From Allomeiothermus sp035760705 (lineage in GTDB: Bacteria > Deinococcota > Deinococci > Deinococcales > Thermaceae): DNA of 64,000 nt. How positions within the stretch are numbered: the first letter of the stretch is position 1; every line of letters starts with the position of its first letter. The notes under the pieces are model-generated. The model searched no databases. It saw only the letters and a list, made by a program, of their open reading frames with translations, and was not told the origin of the DNA. The stretch lies in contig DASTSL010000128.1 of NCBI GenBank assembly GCA_035760705.1, positions 19,515 through 83,514 of the forward strand, given 5' to 3'. The position numbers and the translations under genes are program-made. Below, piece by piece: positions 41,364-49,892 of the stretch.

Positions 41364-42313
41364 AGGCCACCCTGATCCATAACCCCAACGCCGGGGGAGC
41401 GGGGGCAGCCTCGAGCGCGGAACTCGAGGCCCTCTTGATCGGGGCCGGTTATGCGGCCCGGCACGTCCCCACCGAGACCCTGGAGGACCTGGACCGAGCG
41501 CTCTTGGACCCCGGCGACTTGGTGGTGGTGGCTGGGGGAGACGGCACCGTGCGGGCTACAGTGGCCCGGCTGGCCGGGCGGGGCATCCCGCTGGCCATCC
41601 TGCCGATGGGCACCGCTAACAACATCGGAGGGGCCCTGGGCCTGGTGGGGAACCCGGCTGAGCTGCTCGGCGGGCTGGCCGAACCACAGCGCAAGACCTA
41701 CGACCTGGGATGGGTGCGGGGGCCCTGGGGAGAGGACTTCTTCCTCGAGGGGGCGGGCTGGGGCCTCTTCGCCGCCACCATGGCCGTCTACGACCCCGAG
41801 GCCGGCAAGAGCCCCTTCCGCGCCCTCACTGCCTTTATCCAGGCCCTCTCGAGCTTCCAGCCCCGTCCCCTAAGGGTATCCCTCGACGGCGAAGAGCTGG
41901 ACGAGCCGGTGCTCTTGCTGGAGGTGATGAACACCCCGGCGCTAGGCCCGCGGCTGCGCCTGGCCCCCGAGGCCAGCCCCTGTGACGGCTGGCTCGACGC
42001 GGTGTTGATCCGCGAGGACGGGCGGGTGGGCCTCACCCACTACCTCACCGGGTTGCTGCAAAACCGGCTAGAGGAACTGCCCAACGTGACGGTGCACCGG
42101 TGCAAACGGTTGCGGCTCGAGTGGGATGGTTCGCCCTTTCACCTAGACGCGGAGATCCACACCGCCGAGCTCCCCGCGCTGATCGAACTCGAGGTTCAGC
42201 CTGCGGCCCTCGAGCTTTGGCTACCCGCCGGGGTCCAACTCCCGGAAGAAACCCCAACCGCGGAAGTGCAGGCCGGAAAGACCCAGCCCGGGGCCACCCC
42301 CCAGACCACCTGA
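41360..42313 (+). CDS. Diacylglycerol/sphingosine-kinase-like protein, no normal start
   Basis: A protein of about 317 residues with the lipid-kinase catalytic fold: ATLIHNPNAGGAGA, the nucleotide motif VVAGGDGTVRATVARL, LPMGTANNIGGALGLV and a late DGWLDAVLI region. It would phosphorylate diacylglycerol or a related lipid. No ATG, GTG or TTG lies in frame near the start; the residue aligned with the family's initiator Met is a CTG at 41360 that overlaps the previous stop (CTGA). The alternative is that it is made as a fusion with the SRPBCC protein by slippage at A9. The following PHP gene begins 10 bp after its stop. Confidence 0.75.
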   Translation: MKATLIHNPNAGGAGAASSAELEALLIGAGYAARHVPTETLEDLDRALLDPGDLVVVAGGDGTVRATVARLAGRGIPLAILPMGTANNIGGALGLVGNPAELLGGLAEPQRKTYDLGWVRGPWGEDFFLEGAGWGLFAATMAVYDPEAGKSPFRALTAFIQALSSFQPRPLRVSLDGEELDEPVLLLEVMNTPALGPRLRLAPEASPCDGWLDAVLIREDGRVGLTHYLTGLLQNRLEELPNVTVHRCKRLRLEWDGSPFHLDAEIHTAELPALIELEVQPAALELWLPAGVQLPEETPTAEVQAGKTQPGATPQTT

Positions 42314-42322
42314 GGTGATCGC

Positions 42323-43117
42323 ATGGATCAACCGGAAAAAACTCAACAGCCGCCGGTAGAGCCCCCCGAACCCACCAAGCCCACCGCTGAGGAGGTAGCG
42401 GCTTCGGGGGCCACCCCCGCCCCAGCCGGGGTGGTGCCCAAGGGGATGATGCGAATTGACCTGCACTGCCACAGCGTGGCCTCTGCCGACTGCCGCACCC
42501 CGCTGGCGGCTTTCCCCGAGCGCTGTAAGGCCCGGGGCATCACCGTGCAGGCCATCACTGACCACAATGAGATCTGGGGAGCCCAGCAACTGCGCGAGAT
42601 GACCCTGGGCAGCGAACTCACGGTGATCGTGGGCGAGGAGGTCTCGAGCCGCGACGGCGAGATCATCGGGCTGTTCCTCAGCGAGAAGATCCCGGCGGGC
42701 CTGAGCGCCGAGGAGACCGTCGAGCGGATCAAGGCCCAGGGCGGGCTGGTGCTGTTGCCCCACGGTTTCGACCCGCTCAAGCGCTACCGGCTCACCCCCC
42801 CGGCGCTCGAGCGCATCGCGGGGCAAATCGACATCGTGGAGAGCTTCAACGCCCGCATCTCCCGCCCCACCTGGAACCGCGCCGCCGCCCACTGGGCTGA
42901 CCAGCGGGGCCTGCCCAAGAGCGCCGGTACCGACGCCCACACCCTGGCCCACGTCGGCGAGGCCTGGGTGCAGACCCCCCAGCGCCCGATCCGCACCCCC
43001 ACAGACCTCCTGGCTGCGCTGCGCGAAGGCACCGTGATGGGGGAGTGGACCCACCCGGCCCTGGCCTTCGTGCAGAAGCTCTGGGATATGGGGCGCAGGC
43101 GGCTGATGGGGGCCTGA
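42323..43117 (+). CDS. PHP-domain phosphoesterase
   Basis: A 264-residue protein with a disordered Pro-rich N-terminus (EPPEPTKPTAEEV) and a PHP metal-dependent phosphoesterase domain: RIDLHCHSVASADCRTPL, AITDHNEIWGAQQL, EEVSSRDGEIIGLFL and a late GTDAHTLAHVG. Substrate unknown. It is in an operon with SRPBCC and lipid-kinase genes. Confidence 0.88.
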   Translation: MDQPEKTQQPPVEPPEPTKPTAEEVAASGATPAPAGVVPKGMMRIDLHCHSVASADCRTPLAAFPERCKARGITVQAITDHNEIWGAQQLREMTLGSELTVIVGEEVSSRDGEIIGLFLSEKIPAGLSAEETVERIKAQGGLVLLPHGFDPLKRYRLTPPALERIAGQIDIVESFNARISRPTWNRAAAHWADQRGLPKSAGTDAHTLAHVGEAWVQTPQRPIRTPTDLLAALREGTVMGEWTHPALAFVQKLWDMGRRRLMGA

Positions 43118-43150
43118 AGCTGTTCAGCAACTGCTTCCAAGATGATCAAA

Positions 43151-43174
43151 CCCCCGGTCAGGACCGACCGGGGG
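43151..43174. terminator. Hairpin between convergent genes
   Basis: CCCCCGGT/ACCGGGGG stem between the PHP gene (+) and the outer-membrane gene (-). On the minus strand a short TTTG follows, so it may serve that gene. Confidence 0.6.
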
Positions 43175-43196
43175 AGATGCCTGGGCTTCGCGGTAG

Positions 43197-43769
43197 CTAC
43201 ATCCGGTAGTTGATCCCCGCAGCCAGCCCGAAAGCCGAGGCCCCGCCACCAAATAGCACCCGGGCCTCAGTGAATACCGAGACCGGGCTGCTGATCTCGA
43301 AGTCGGCGCCCGCCACCAAGTTCCCGGTGAAGCCGGGGGCAATGTTGAGGGCGGTCTGCCCGTAGAGCATCAACTGCGGGCTCACGTTGTACTCGATCCC
43401 GCCGAGCACGCCGAACCCGAAGGAGGCCGCCCCGCCGCCGAAGCCCACCCCTACTGAGGGCCCCACGAAGATTCCCCCGTTGGTGATGTCGAAGGTAGCG
43501 ACCGGGGCCACCGTCAGCACCCCGACGGCGGTCCCGGCGAAGGCCAGGTCGAGGCTGGCTCGAGCGCCCAGGTTCACGCCGCTCGCCAGGTTGGCGAGGT
43601 AGTTGTAGGAGACCCCCGCGACCAGCCCGGCCCCAAAGGCCGGGGACAAAGCGAGGTTGACCCCGAACTTGAGGCGGGCTGGGTCGAGGGCGTCCGCCGC
43701 GAAGGCCGAAGAGCTGATCCCTACTGCCGCCACGCCTGCCAGAATCCATTTGGTGAGGTTCCGCTTCAT
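43197..43769 (-). CDS. Secreted beta-barrel-like outer-membrane protein
   Basis: A 190-residue protein with a signal peptide (KWILAGVAAVGISSSAFAAD) and alternating hydrophobic and Gly-rich strands (LKFGVNLALSPAFGAGLVAG, GGIFVGPSVGVGFGGGAASFG, FTEARVLFGGGASAFGLAAG) consistent with an eight-stranded beta-barrel. The chain ends in a hydrophobic residue pattern. Family not recognised. AGGAGC-type ribosome site. Array 22 lies upstream. Confidence 0.7.
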   Translation of the reverse strand: MKRNLTKWILAGVAAVGISSSAFAADALDPARLKFGVNLALSPAFGAGLVAGVSYNYLANLASGVNLGARASLDLAFAGTAVGVLTVAPVATFDITNGGIFVGPSVGVGFGGGAASFGFGVLGGIEYNVSPQLMLYGQTALNIAPGFTGNLVAGADFEISSPVSVFTEARVLFGGGASAFGLAAGINYRM

Positions 43770-43844
43770 GTCGTTGCTCCTTGTGAGGATTTGGTTGGGC
43801 CAAAACCTGAGACGTTTCTGCCTTAGGTCTGGCCTCTGCCTTGC

Positions 43845-43898
43845 AGGGTAGGGAGGCAGACTGAGTTCGCACTGTCCGAAGGCTGAGATTGTCCTGAG
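43845..43898 (-). promoter_or_regulatory. 11-bp tandem repeat array 22 plus -10 (outer-membrane gene)
   Basis: CTGAG, CTGTC, CTGAG and CTGAG start at 43861, 43872, 43883 and 43894. TACCCT (43845-43850, minus strand) lies 15 nt after the last. Back-to-back with array 23. Confidence 0.75.
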
Positions 43899-43913
43899 AA
43901 AGCCGGGAGCTTC

Positions 43914-43967
43914 CTCAGCTAGCCCTCAGCTTCGGCTCAGGGACCGATAAGGCCCACCCGGCAAGGT
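43914..43967 (+). promoter_or_regulatory. 11-bp tandem repeat array 23 plus -10
   Basis: CTCAG, CTCAG, CTCAG and ATAAG start at 43914, 43925, 43936 and 43947. CAAGGT starts at 43962, 15 nt after the last. It drives the small gene at 44024. Confidence 0.65.
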
Positions 43968-44023
43968 TTCAGTACTGGCCTAGAGCCACGCGGCCAGGGC
44001 TATGAGCTTGGGAGACGCTAGTG

Positions 44024-44209
44024 ATGAACCTGAGAGTTGAGCTGCCCGAACCGACAGATCGCTGGCTGCCACCCGGCGATCCGACGCAAGAACACTTCCT
44101 GGTGCCTGCCCGCTCAGAGAGCGAGGGTGCTTATTATCCGGCGGAGCCCAGTCCCCGTTACCTCGAGCCCCGCGAGGAAAACCACTGGGGCGGGCTTTAC
44201 ACCCACTAG
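44024..44209 (+). CDS. Small hypothetical protein
   Basis: A 61-residue hydrophilic protein, Pro- and Glu-rich (VELPEPTDRWLPPGDPTQEH, SPRYLEPREENHWGG). GGGAG lies about 10 nt before the ATG, and array 23 lies upstream, so it is likely expressed. Not recognised. Confidence 0.6.
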   Translation: MNLRVELPEPTDRWLPPGDPTQEHFLVPARSESEGAYYPAEPSPRYLEPREENHWGGLYTH

Positions 44210-44231
44210 ACCCAATCCTCATAATGAACCG

Positions 44232-44252
44232 GGCGGGTCCAGACGGCCCGCC
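44232..44252 (+). terminator. Hairpin after the 44024 gene
   Basis: GGCGGG/CCCGCC stem with a 9-nt loop, weakly T-rich after. The rest of 44253-44504 shows no gene. Confidence 0.45.
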
Positions 44253-44504
44253 TGAGTTGTTGTAGGGGGTTTTAGTCAGCGATGAGCACCAGGACACGAA
44301 AAGTAAACCTCCATCCCATGCTTAACACCGTGTTGGGGTATCTAATAAAGCCGTAGTGGCCCGGCGGCCTAGCTGCCGGCTGCTAGCGGCAAAACCGGGT
44401 CGGTACTGCTCAGCAGACCCTGCCATCTGCCAGAAAGGGGCGTCTGCTCAGGGCCCGCGAGCGCAGGGCAGAGTTTTTCGAAGGATCTTCAGGGGGTTAA
44501 CCGC

Positions 44505-45227
44505 GTGTCCAGATCAGGCAGCATGCTGGAAGATCGGCCCGTCATCCAAGACCACACCGGCGCGCCTTCGGGTGACGCGCCGGTTTCCGGGGAAAAAATC
44601 CGCATCTTGCTGGTGGACGATCACTCCATCGTGCGACGAGGATTGCTGGCGGTGCTGCACTCCCAGCCGGATTTTTGCGTGGTGGGCCAGGCCGATAACG
44701 GCCTGCGGGCCATACAGCAGGTGGAGCGGCTGCGGCCCGATGTGGTGCTGATGGACCTCAGGATGCCGGAGATGGGTGGGCTCGAGGCTACCCAGATCAT
44801 CACCGAGCGCTACCCCCAGACCCGGGTGATCGTGCTGAGCGCCTTCGATCTGGAATCTGACGTGACCCAGGCCATCAAGGCCGGGGCCACCAGCTACTTG
44901 CTCAAGGATGCCTCCGACGCGGTGCTGTTTAGGGCCATCCGCGAGGCCCTGCAGGGCAACGCGGTGCTCTCGCCCAGGGTTTCGGGGCTATTGCTGAACC
45001 AGCTCCGGGCTTCGGCGGTCCCGCGGCTCACCTCGAGGGAGTTGGAGATCCTCCGGCTCATCTCGCTGGGCCACACCAACCCCGAGATCGCGCAGCAGCT
45101 CCAGGTGGGGCTCCCCACGGTGCGCACCCACGTCATCAACATCTTCAACAAGCTGGGGGTCAAAGACCGCTCGGCGGCGGTGGCCGCTGGGTACGAGCGG
45201 GGGCTGTTGAGCGCGCTCTCGCGCTGA
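44505..45227 (+). CDS. NarL/LuxR-family response regulator
   Basis: A 240-residue regulator with an N-terminal extension of about 30 residues, a receiver domain (IRILLVDDHSIVRRGLLAV, VVLMDLRMPEMGGLEATQ, VIVLSAFDLESDVTQAIK, AGATSYLLKD) and a LuxR helix-turn-helix (LTSRELEILRLISLGHTNPE, VRTHVINIFNKLGV). The GTG at 44505 is the likely start; the first ATG is at 44523. There is no kinase next to it. No 11-bp array precedes it. Confidence 0.9.
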   Translation: MSRSGSMLEDRPVIQDHTGAPSGDAPVSGEKIRILLVDDHSIVRRGLLAVLHSQPDFCVVGQADNGLRAIQQVERLRPDVVLMDLRMPEMGGLEATQIITERYPQTRVIVLSAFDLESDVTQAIKAGATSYLLKDASDAVLFRAIREALQGNAVLSPRVSGLLLNQLRASAVPRLTSRELEILRLISLGHTNPEIAQQLQVGLPTVRTHVINIFNKLGVKDRSAAVAAGYERGLLSALSR

Positions 45228-45403
45228 GGGTATCCATCTTTTGGTGGATCGCCGCTTTCATCTCAACGGATGAACCGCTCCCCCATTGTCTAAACGATGG
45301 CGAGCTGACCCCAGTCTGTCATCGTCAGAATTGGCCCATCGGCGCAACTCCGCTACCGCTACTCGAGGAGGGGCCGATTTCGGGCAACGAGGAGGTTTGG
45401 TAG

Positions 45404-47263
45404 ATGAAGTCCATCAAGTACCTCGCTGTGGCTACCGTGTTCGGGGCCATGGCTTTGGCCGGTCCCCAGGACAACAGCTTGGTGGTGGGGGCTTCGCAGG
45501 AGCCCAAGGTGCTGGGCGGGGACGTGCTCAACGTGATCTCCACCCAGTCCATCAAGACCGAGATCGAGAACTACCTGCTGCCTCCCTTGATCGTGATCAA
45601 CGAGGAGAGCGATAACCAGGCGGTGCTGGTGACCGAAGTGCCCACCACCCAGAACGGGCGGGTCACCTTCGCCGACGCCGGTAAGGGCAAGCGCAAGGTT
45701 TCCATCCGCCTGACCCTCAAGGATGGGCTCAAGTGGTCGGACGGCAAACCCTTCACCACCGACGACATCAAGCTCTACTACGAGATGGGCAAGGCCCCCG
45801 GCATGCCCACCCCGGTCCCCGACTACTGGGAGCGCGTAAGCCTCCAGGTGGCCGATGATCGCAACTTCACTGTCACCTTCGAGCCTGCTTACTTCACCGA
45901 CCTGATCGGGGCTCCCATGGGCTACGCCCCCGCGCACGTGATGCGCGCGGAGTGGGATAAGACCCTGGCTCAGGCCAAGAAGCTCAACGTGGACAAGGAC
46001 GCCGAGAAGATCAGCGACCTCTACCGGGCTTTCTTCAACGCCTTCTCCACCCCGCAGGCCATCAACGCCGGCAAGATGCCCTGGATGGGCCCCTTCCGGG
46101 TCACCCGCTGGGTTCCCGGCAACAGCGTGCAGATGCAGCGCAACCCCAACTTCACCGCGGTCTCGGTGCCGGGCGGGTCGGACAAGTACCTCCAGCGGGT
46201 CACCTACCGTTTCATCCAGAACACCAACACCCTCTTAGTCTCGATCCTGGGCGGGAGCATCGACGCGACCTCCTCGGTCGCGCTGACCTTCGACCAGGCC
46301 CGCTCGCCCCAGCTCACCAGCCGTGCCAAGGGCCGTTTCGACATCTGGTTCATCCCCAGCCCCACCTTTGAGCACATCGAGGTCAACCAGTTCGATAATG
46401 TGCAGCAGGTGAAAGACCTGAGCCTCGACGACCCCCGTACCCGCCAGGCCATCCTCTACGCGATCAACCGTGACGAGCTGGTCAAGGCGCTCTTCAATGG
46501 GCTGCAACCGGTGGCGAACGCCTGGATGGTTCCGGCGAACCCCCTGTACAACCCCAACGTCACCAAGTACCCCTACAACCCCACCAAGGCCAAGCAACTG
46601 CTGGCCGATCTTGGCTGGAAGGCCGGCCCCGACGGCATCCTGACCCGTAATGGCAAGCGCTTCGAGATCGAGTTCGTGACCACCGCCGGCAACGCGGTGC
46701 GCGAGCGGGTGCAGCAGTTCATCGCCAACAACCTTAAGCAAGTAGGCATCGCGGTGCGCATCAACAACGCGCCTTCTGCGGTTGTCTTCGCCGATGACTA
46801 CAGCCAGCGGGCCTCCGAAGGGCGCTGGACCGGCATGTTCATGTTCGCCTGGAACTTCAGCCTGGCCGAAGATGGCAGCGGCTACCAGTACAAAGACGCC
46901 AACACCGGCGCGGTCTTTGCCCCCACCAAGGACAACAACTACACCGGCCAGAACGTGGCGGGCTGGCACAACGACGAGTACGACCGCATCGTCTCACAGG
47001 CCAAGGTGGAGTTCGACGCCGCCAAGCGTAAGCAACTCTACGGCCAAGCCCAGGAGATCTGGGCCAAGGACGTGGCTGCCATCCCGCTGTATTTCCGCTC
47101 GAACGCCATCGTGGTACGCGAGGGCCTGGTGAACTACGTCACCTCGACCTACTCGGGCGGTTACGGCTACCCGGCCTGGAACGCCTGGGAGATCGGCTGG
47201 GCCTCCCGCGGCGCCCAGAAGCGCCTTGACCAGGCCAAGTACGCCCGCGCCTTCGAGCAGTAA
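45404..47263 (+). CDS. ABC-type peptide-binding protein (family 5), orphan
   Basis: A 619-residue solute-binding protein. A signal-like N-terminus (YLAVATVFGAMALAGP) is followed by the DppA/OppA scaffold (LTLKDGLKWSDGKPFTTDD, NPNFTAVSVPGGSDKYLQRV, RQAILYAINRDELVKALFNG). It would capture oligopeptides or similar substrates outside the membrane. No permease or ATPase genes follow, which is unusual for such loci. GAGGAGG precedes the ATG and a strong terminator follows. Confidence 0.9.
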   Translation: MKSIKYLAVATVFGAMALAGPQDNSLVVGASQEPKVLGGDVLNVISTQSIKTEIENYLLPPLIVINEESDNQAVLVTEVPTTQNGRVTFADAGKGKRKVSIRLTLKDGLKWSDGKPFTTDDIKLYYEMGKAPGMPTPVPDYWERVSLQVADDRNFTVTFEPAYFTDLIGAPMGYAPAHVMRAEWDKTLAQAKKLNVDKDAEKISDLYRAFFNAFSTPQAINAGKMPWMGPFRVTRWVPGNSVQMQRNPNFTAVSVPGGSDKYLQRVTYRFIQNTNTLLVSILGGSIDATSSVALTFDQARSPQLTSRAKGRFDIWFIPSPTFEHIEVNQFDNVQQVKDLSLDDPRTRQAILYAINRDELVKALFNGLQPVANAWMVPANPLYNPNVTKYPYNPTKAKQLLADLGWKAGPDGILTRNGKRFEIEFVTTAGNAVRERVQQFIANNLKQVGIAVRINNAPSAVVFADDYSQRASEGRWTGMFMFAWNFSLAEDGSGYQYKDANTGAVFAPTKDNNYTGQNVAGWHNDEYDRIVSQAKVEFDAAKRKQLYGQAQEIWAKDVAAIPLYFRSNAIVVREGLVNYVTSTYSGGYGYPAWNAWEIGWASRGAQKRLDQAKYARAFEQ

Positions 47264-47282
47264 GCCAAATAGCTGGTCTCGA

Positions 47283-47313
47283 GCCCGCAGCTAAAGCTGC
47301 GGGCTTCTTCTTT
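47283..47313 (+). terminator. Rho-independent terminator after binding-protein gene
   Basis: GCCCGCAGC/GCTGCGGGC stem followed by TTCTTCTTT. Confidence 0.85.
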
Positions 47314-47431
47314 GGCACTCTAGCCTCCACAAAAGCCAGGGAGCGGTTGGTTGTTGGCGTATCACTCCGCTCTGAAAGATCGAACCTTGGCCCGGCTGGT
47401 CCCTCACGGCAGCTCTACCCGTGTCAAAAAG

Positions 47432-47482
47432 GGGGACCTAGGGACGCAAGACCCGAAGCGCTTTGCGCTTGCGTCCCTACTA
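47432..47482. other. Large imperfect palindrome
   Basis: GGGACGCAAG and CTTGCGTCCC flank an inner AAGCGC/GCGCTT palindrome. It lies just upstream of the Rad52-like gene; its role is unclear. Confidence 0.4.
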
Positions 47483-47515
47483 GGTTTTTCTCGGTTTTTG
47501 TAGTAAAATATTGGT

Positions 47516-48055
47516 ATGAATATGTCTAAGACAGAAAACACCTCCAAGAGCCCGCTCGAGATCCTGACCTCCCCCCTCCGGGCTGACGAGATCGAGTGGA
47601 AGGTGCAGACCAGCAAGAACGGCAAGACCCTGATTGCCCCCTACATCGATAGCCGGGCGGTGATGAGCCGCTTCGACGCGGCTTTTGGGCCCTTTGGCTG
47701 GCAGAACGCCCTCAAGGAGGTGCGGATCGGCGAGGAGAGTGCTTGGCTGTGTGGGATCGGCGTCAAGGATGAGAGCGGCGAGTGGATCTGGAAGTGGGAT
47801 GGCTCCGGCGTCTCCGACATCGAGCCGGTCAAAGGGGGCATCTCCGGCGCCATGAAACGAGCCGCGACCCAGTGGGGCGTAGGCCGCGAACTCTACAACT
47901 ACCCCAAGGTCTACATCACCGGCGAGCACAAGTACATCCCCTTCGACGTGCTCAAGCGGCTCGAGGGCCTGCCCACGGCCATCGCTAAAGGCGCGCGCCT
48001 GCCCGAAGTCATCAGCCTCAACCCCGACGGCAGCGACGTGCGCAAAGCCGCCTAA
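47516..48055 (+). CDS. Rad52/DdrA-like single-strand annealing protein
   Basis: A 179-residue protein with the Rad52/22 signature: AVMSRFDAAFGPFGWQNAL, AWLCGIGVKDESGEWIW and ISGAMKRAATQWGVGRELYN. In Deinococcus, DdrA binds single-stranded 3' ends and protects DNA after damage. The ATG lies 6 nt after a TAAAAT -10 box, so the mRNA is leaderless. A T-tailed hairpin ends the unit. Confidence 0.88.
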   Translation: MNMSKTENTSKSPLEILTSPLRADEIEWKVQTSKNGKTLIAPYIDSRAVMSRFDAAFGPFGWQNALKEVRIGEESAWLCGIGVKDESGEWIWKWDGSGVSDIEPVKGGISGAMKRAATQWGVGRELYNYPKVYITGEHKYIPFDVLKRLEGLPTAIAKGARLPEVISLNPDGSDVRKAA

Positions 48056-48076
48056 GCTCGAGCCGACCTTATCCCA

Positions 48077-48098
48077 ACGGGCCCATCGGCCCGTTTTT
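48077..48098 (+). terminator. Rho-independent terminator after Rad52-like gene
   Basis: ACGGGCC/GGCCCGT stem followed by TTTTTG. Confidence 0.88.
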
Positions 48099-48166
48099 GT
48101 TTTTGGCTGCACCGCCTTAGCGGCTCCGGGACCGAGTGTAACGAGGTTCAGGGTGAGAGAAGCTCC

Positions 48167-49273
48167 CTACCCCTCCTCGTACAGACGGCTTTTGAGGTAA
48201 TAATCCTGGATCAGAATTTTGGCGAAGGCCGCCGTGGGCACCATCAGCAAGGCTCCCAGCAGGCCGAAGAGGCTGGCCCCTACCAGGATCGCCGCGATCA
48301 CCGTGACCGGGTGCAGGTTGGTGGTCGAACCCAGGATGCGCGGGGAGAGGATGTGGGCCTCGAGCTGGTTGGCCAGCCACACCACCAGCAACGTCAGGAG
48401 CACCGTCGGCCAGCCCACGGTGGCGGCCAGGAGCAGGGCCGGGACTGTGGAGACGATCACCCCCACGTAGGGGACCAGGTTGAACACCCCGGCCAAAAAC
48501 CCCAGGCTGCCCGCCAGCGGCACCCCCACCAACGTCAGGCCCAACCCCACCGTGAGCCCCACCCAGAAAGCCACCTGGACCTGTCCGCGGATGTAGCCGC
48601 CAAAAGCGGTGTCGGCCTTGCGGACCAGCTCGAGGGTGTGCGGCTGGTAGGGTTTGGGGATGATCTGGAGGATGGCCCGGTTGATCCGGGGCAGGTCGTA
48701 GAGGAAGTAGATCGAGATCACCAACGCCACCAGCGCCTGCGCCACCCCGCCCACCAGCCCGATCAGAAAATCCACCAGCCGCCCGCCCTGCGAGAGCAGG
48801 TTTTGCAGGGTGTCCACCAGGCTCTGGCTGAGGCCCTCGAGGATGCGCTGGAGGCTCAGCCCGAACTCCGAGAGCAGCGAGCGCAGGCCCTCCGGCAGGA
48901 TGGCCCCGGTGTTGCCGGAGAGGCCCCGGACCCAGCGGAGGGCGGGCTCGAAGGTCTTGGAGAGGTCGCCCACCACCTGCGAGAAGCGGCTCACCATCTC
49001 CGCCACCAGCGCCGAGGCCAAAGCCAGGAAGAGCAGCAGCACCGCGTACACCGCCAGCACCCCCAGCCAGCGTGGCAGCCTGCGCCGCTCGAACCAGCGC
49101 ACCGCCGGGCTGGTCAAGTAGGCGAAGCCAAAGCCGATGGCCAAAGTCACGATCGCCGCCCGGGCCTGAGCGAGCAGGTGCAGGAGCAAGAAAAGCGCCA
49201 GCAGGCCGATCCCCAGATAGGTCACCGCGCGGACCCAGGGGTTTTTCCAAAGCTCTCGGAACGTTGCGCGCAT
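48167..49273 (-). CDS. AI-2E-family transporter (second copy)
   Basis: A 368-residue inner-membrane permease with eight helices and the family motif LAGVFNLVPYVGVIVSTVPAL plus LEAHILSPRILGSTTNLHPV. It is a distant paralog of the gene at 25634. The ATG at 49273 lies 6 nt after a TATAGT -10 box, so it is leaderless. Substrate unknown. Confidence 0.9.
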   Translation of the reverse strand: MRATFRELWKNPWVRAVTYLGIGLLALFLLLHLLAQARAAIVTLAIGFGFAYLTSPAVRWFERRRLPRWLGVLAVYAVLLLFLALASALVAEMVSRFSQVVGDLSKTFEPALRWVRGLSGNTGAILPEGLRSLLSEFGLSLQRILEGLSQSLVDTLQNLLSQGGRLVDFLIGLVGGVAQALVALVISIYFLYDLPRINRAILQIIPKPYQPHTLELVRKADTAFGGYIRGQVQVAFWVGLTVGLGLTLVGVPLAGSLGFLAGVFNLVPYVGVIVSTVPALLLAATVGWPTVLLTLLVVWLANQLEAHILSPRILGSTTNLHPVTVIAAILVGASLFGLLGALLMVPTAAFAKILIQDYYLKSRLYEEG

Positions 49274-49365
49274 GGCCCAACTATATTTCGGCGGCGCTGC
49301 CGGGCTCGAGCGGCAGGACAAACCGCCCTTGGCGCTTCGCTACGATAAGCAAAAAGGAGGATCGC

Positions 49366-49548
49366 GTGAGAGCGCTGACGCCGAGCGTGGGGGCATCTGG
49401 CCTTCGTACCTCGCGCTCAGCAGGGTTCGCGGGCGGGTTGACCGGGGGGACCGGTCGTGTGGTCCCGCGGCGTTCCCATTGGGGCCTTAGGAAAACTCCC
49501 GGCCCTCACGAGCCGGGTGGGGAGGGTTATGGCCTACTGGAGATTTAG
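49366..49548 (+). CDS. Possible small protein upstream of formate locus
   Basis: A 60-residue frame starting with GTG, preceded by AAAAAGGAGG 5 nt upstream and a TACGAT -10-like box at 49341. The protein (Gly-, Ser-, Thr- and Arg-rich) has no recognised family and no obvious fold. It overlaps the start of the next gene. Expression signals are good, coding content doubtful. Confidence 0.35.
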   Translation: MRALTPSVGASGLRTSRSAGFAGGLTGGTGRVVPRRSHWGLRKTPGPHEPGGEGYGLLEI

Positions 49549-49843
49549 CGACAAAACCGTGCTCTATAGCGGGGCCCGGGTGGAGGGAAATCGGCCCTTC
49601 GCCGACTACCTGCGCACCGAGCTATACGGCTTAGCTCACGGCGAAGGGCCCCTGGTGTGGCTAGGCCAGGATGGAGCGGTGGCGCTCCAACCGGAGAACA
49701 GCTGGCTGCTCGACGCCTGGGCCCGCAACGAGGCCCACCTGGCCCGGCTCGAGGTGGTGGAGAGCGACTACACCCCGCAATCCTCGGATATCCCGCTGGA
49801 GGTGCTCGAGCACCTGCGGCGAGCTGGCCCCACCCGGCGCTGA
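49529..49843 (+). CDS. Small hypothetical protein upstream of focA
   Basis: A 104-residue soluble protein (YWRFSDKTVLYSGARVEGNR, EVLEHLRRAGP near the end). The ATG at 49529 follows GGGGAGGG. It lies 49 bp before the formate channel gene and probably shares its mRNA. Not recognised. Confidence 0.6.
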   Translation: MAYWRFSDKTVLYSGARVEGNRPFADYLRTELYGLAHGEGPLVWLGQDGAVALQPENSWLLDAWARNEAHLARLEVVESDYTPQSSDIPLEVLEHLRRAGPTRR

Positions 49844-49892
49844 TGATGCGGGGTGCGGCTTGAGGCGGGCGGTGTCCCTTAGGAGGAGCATG

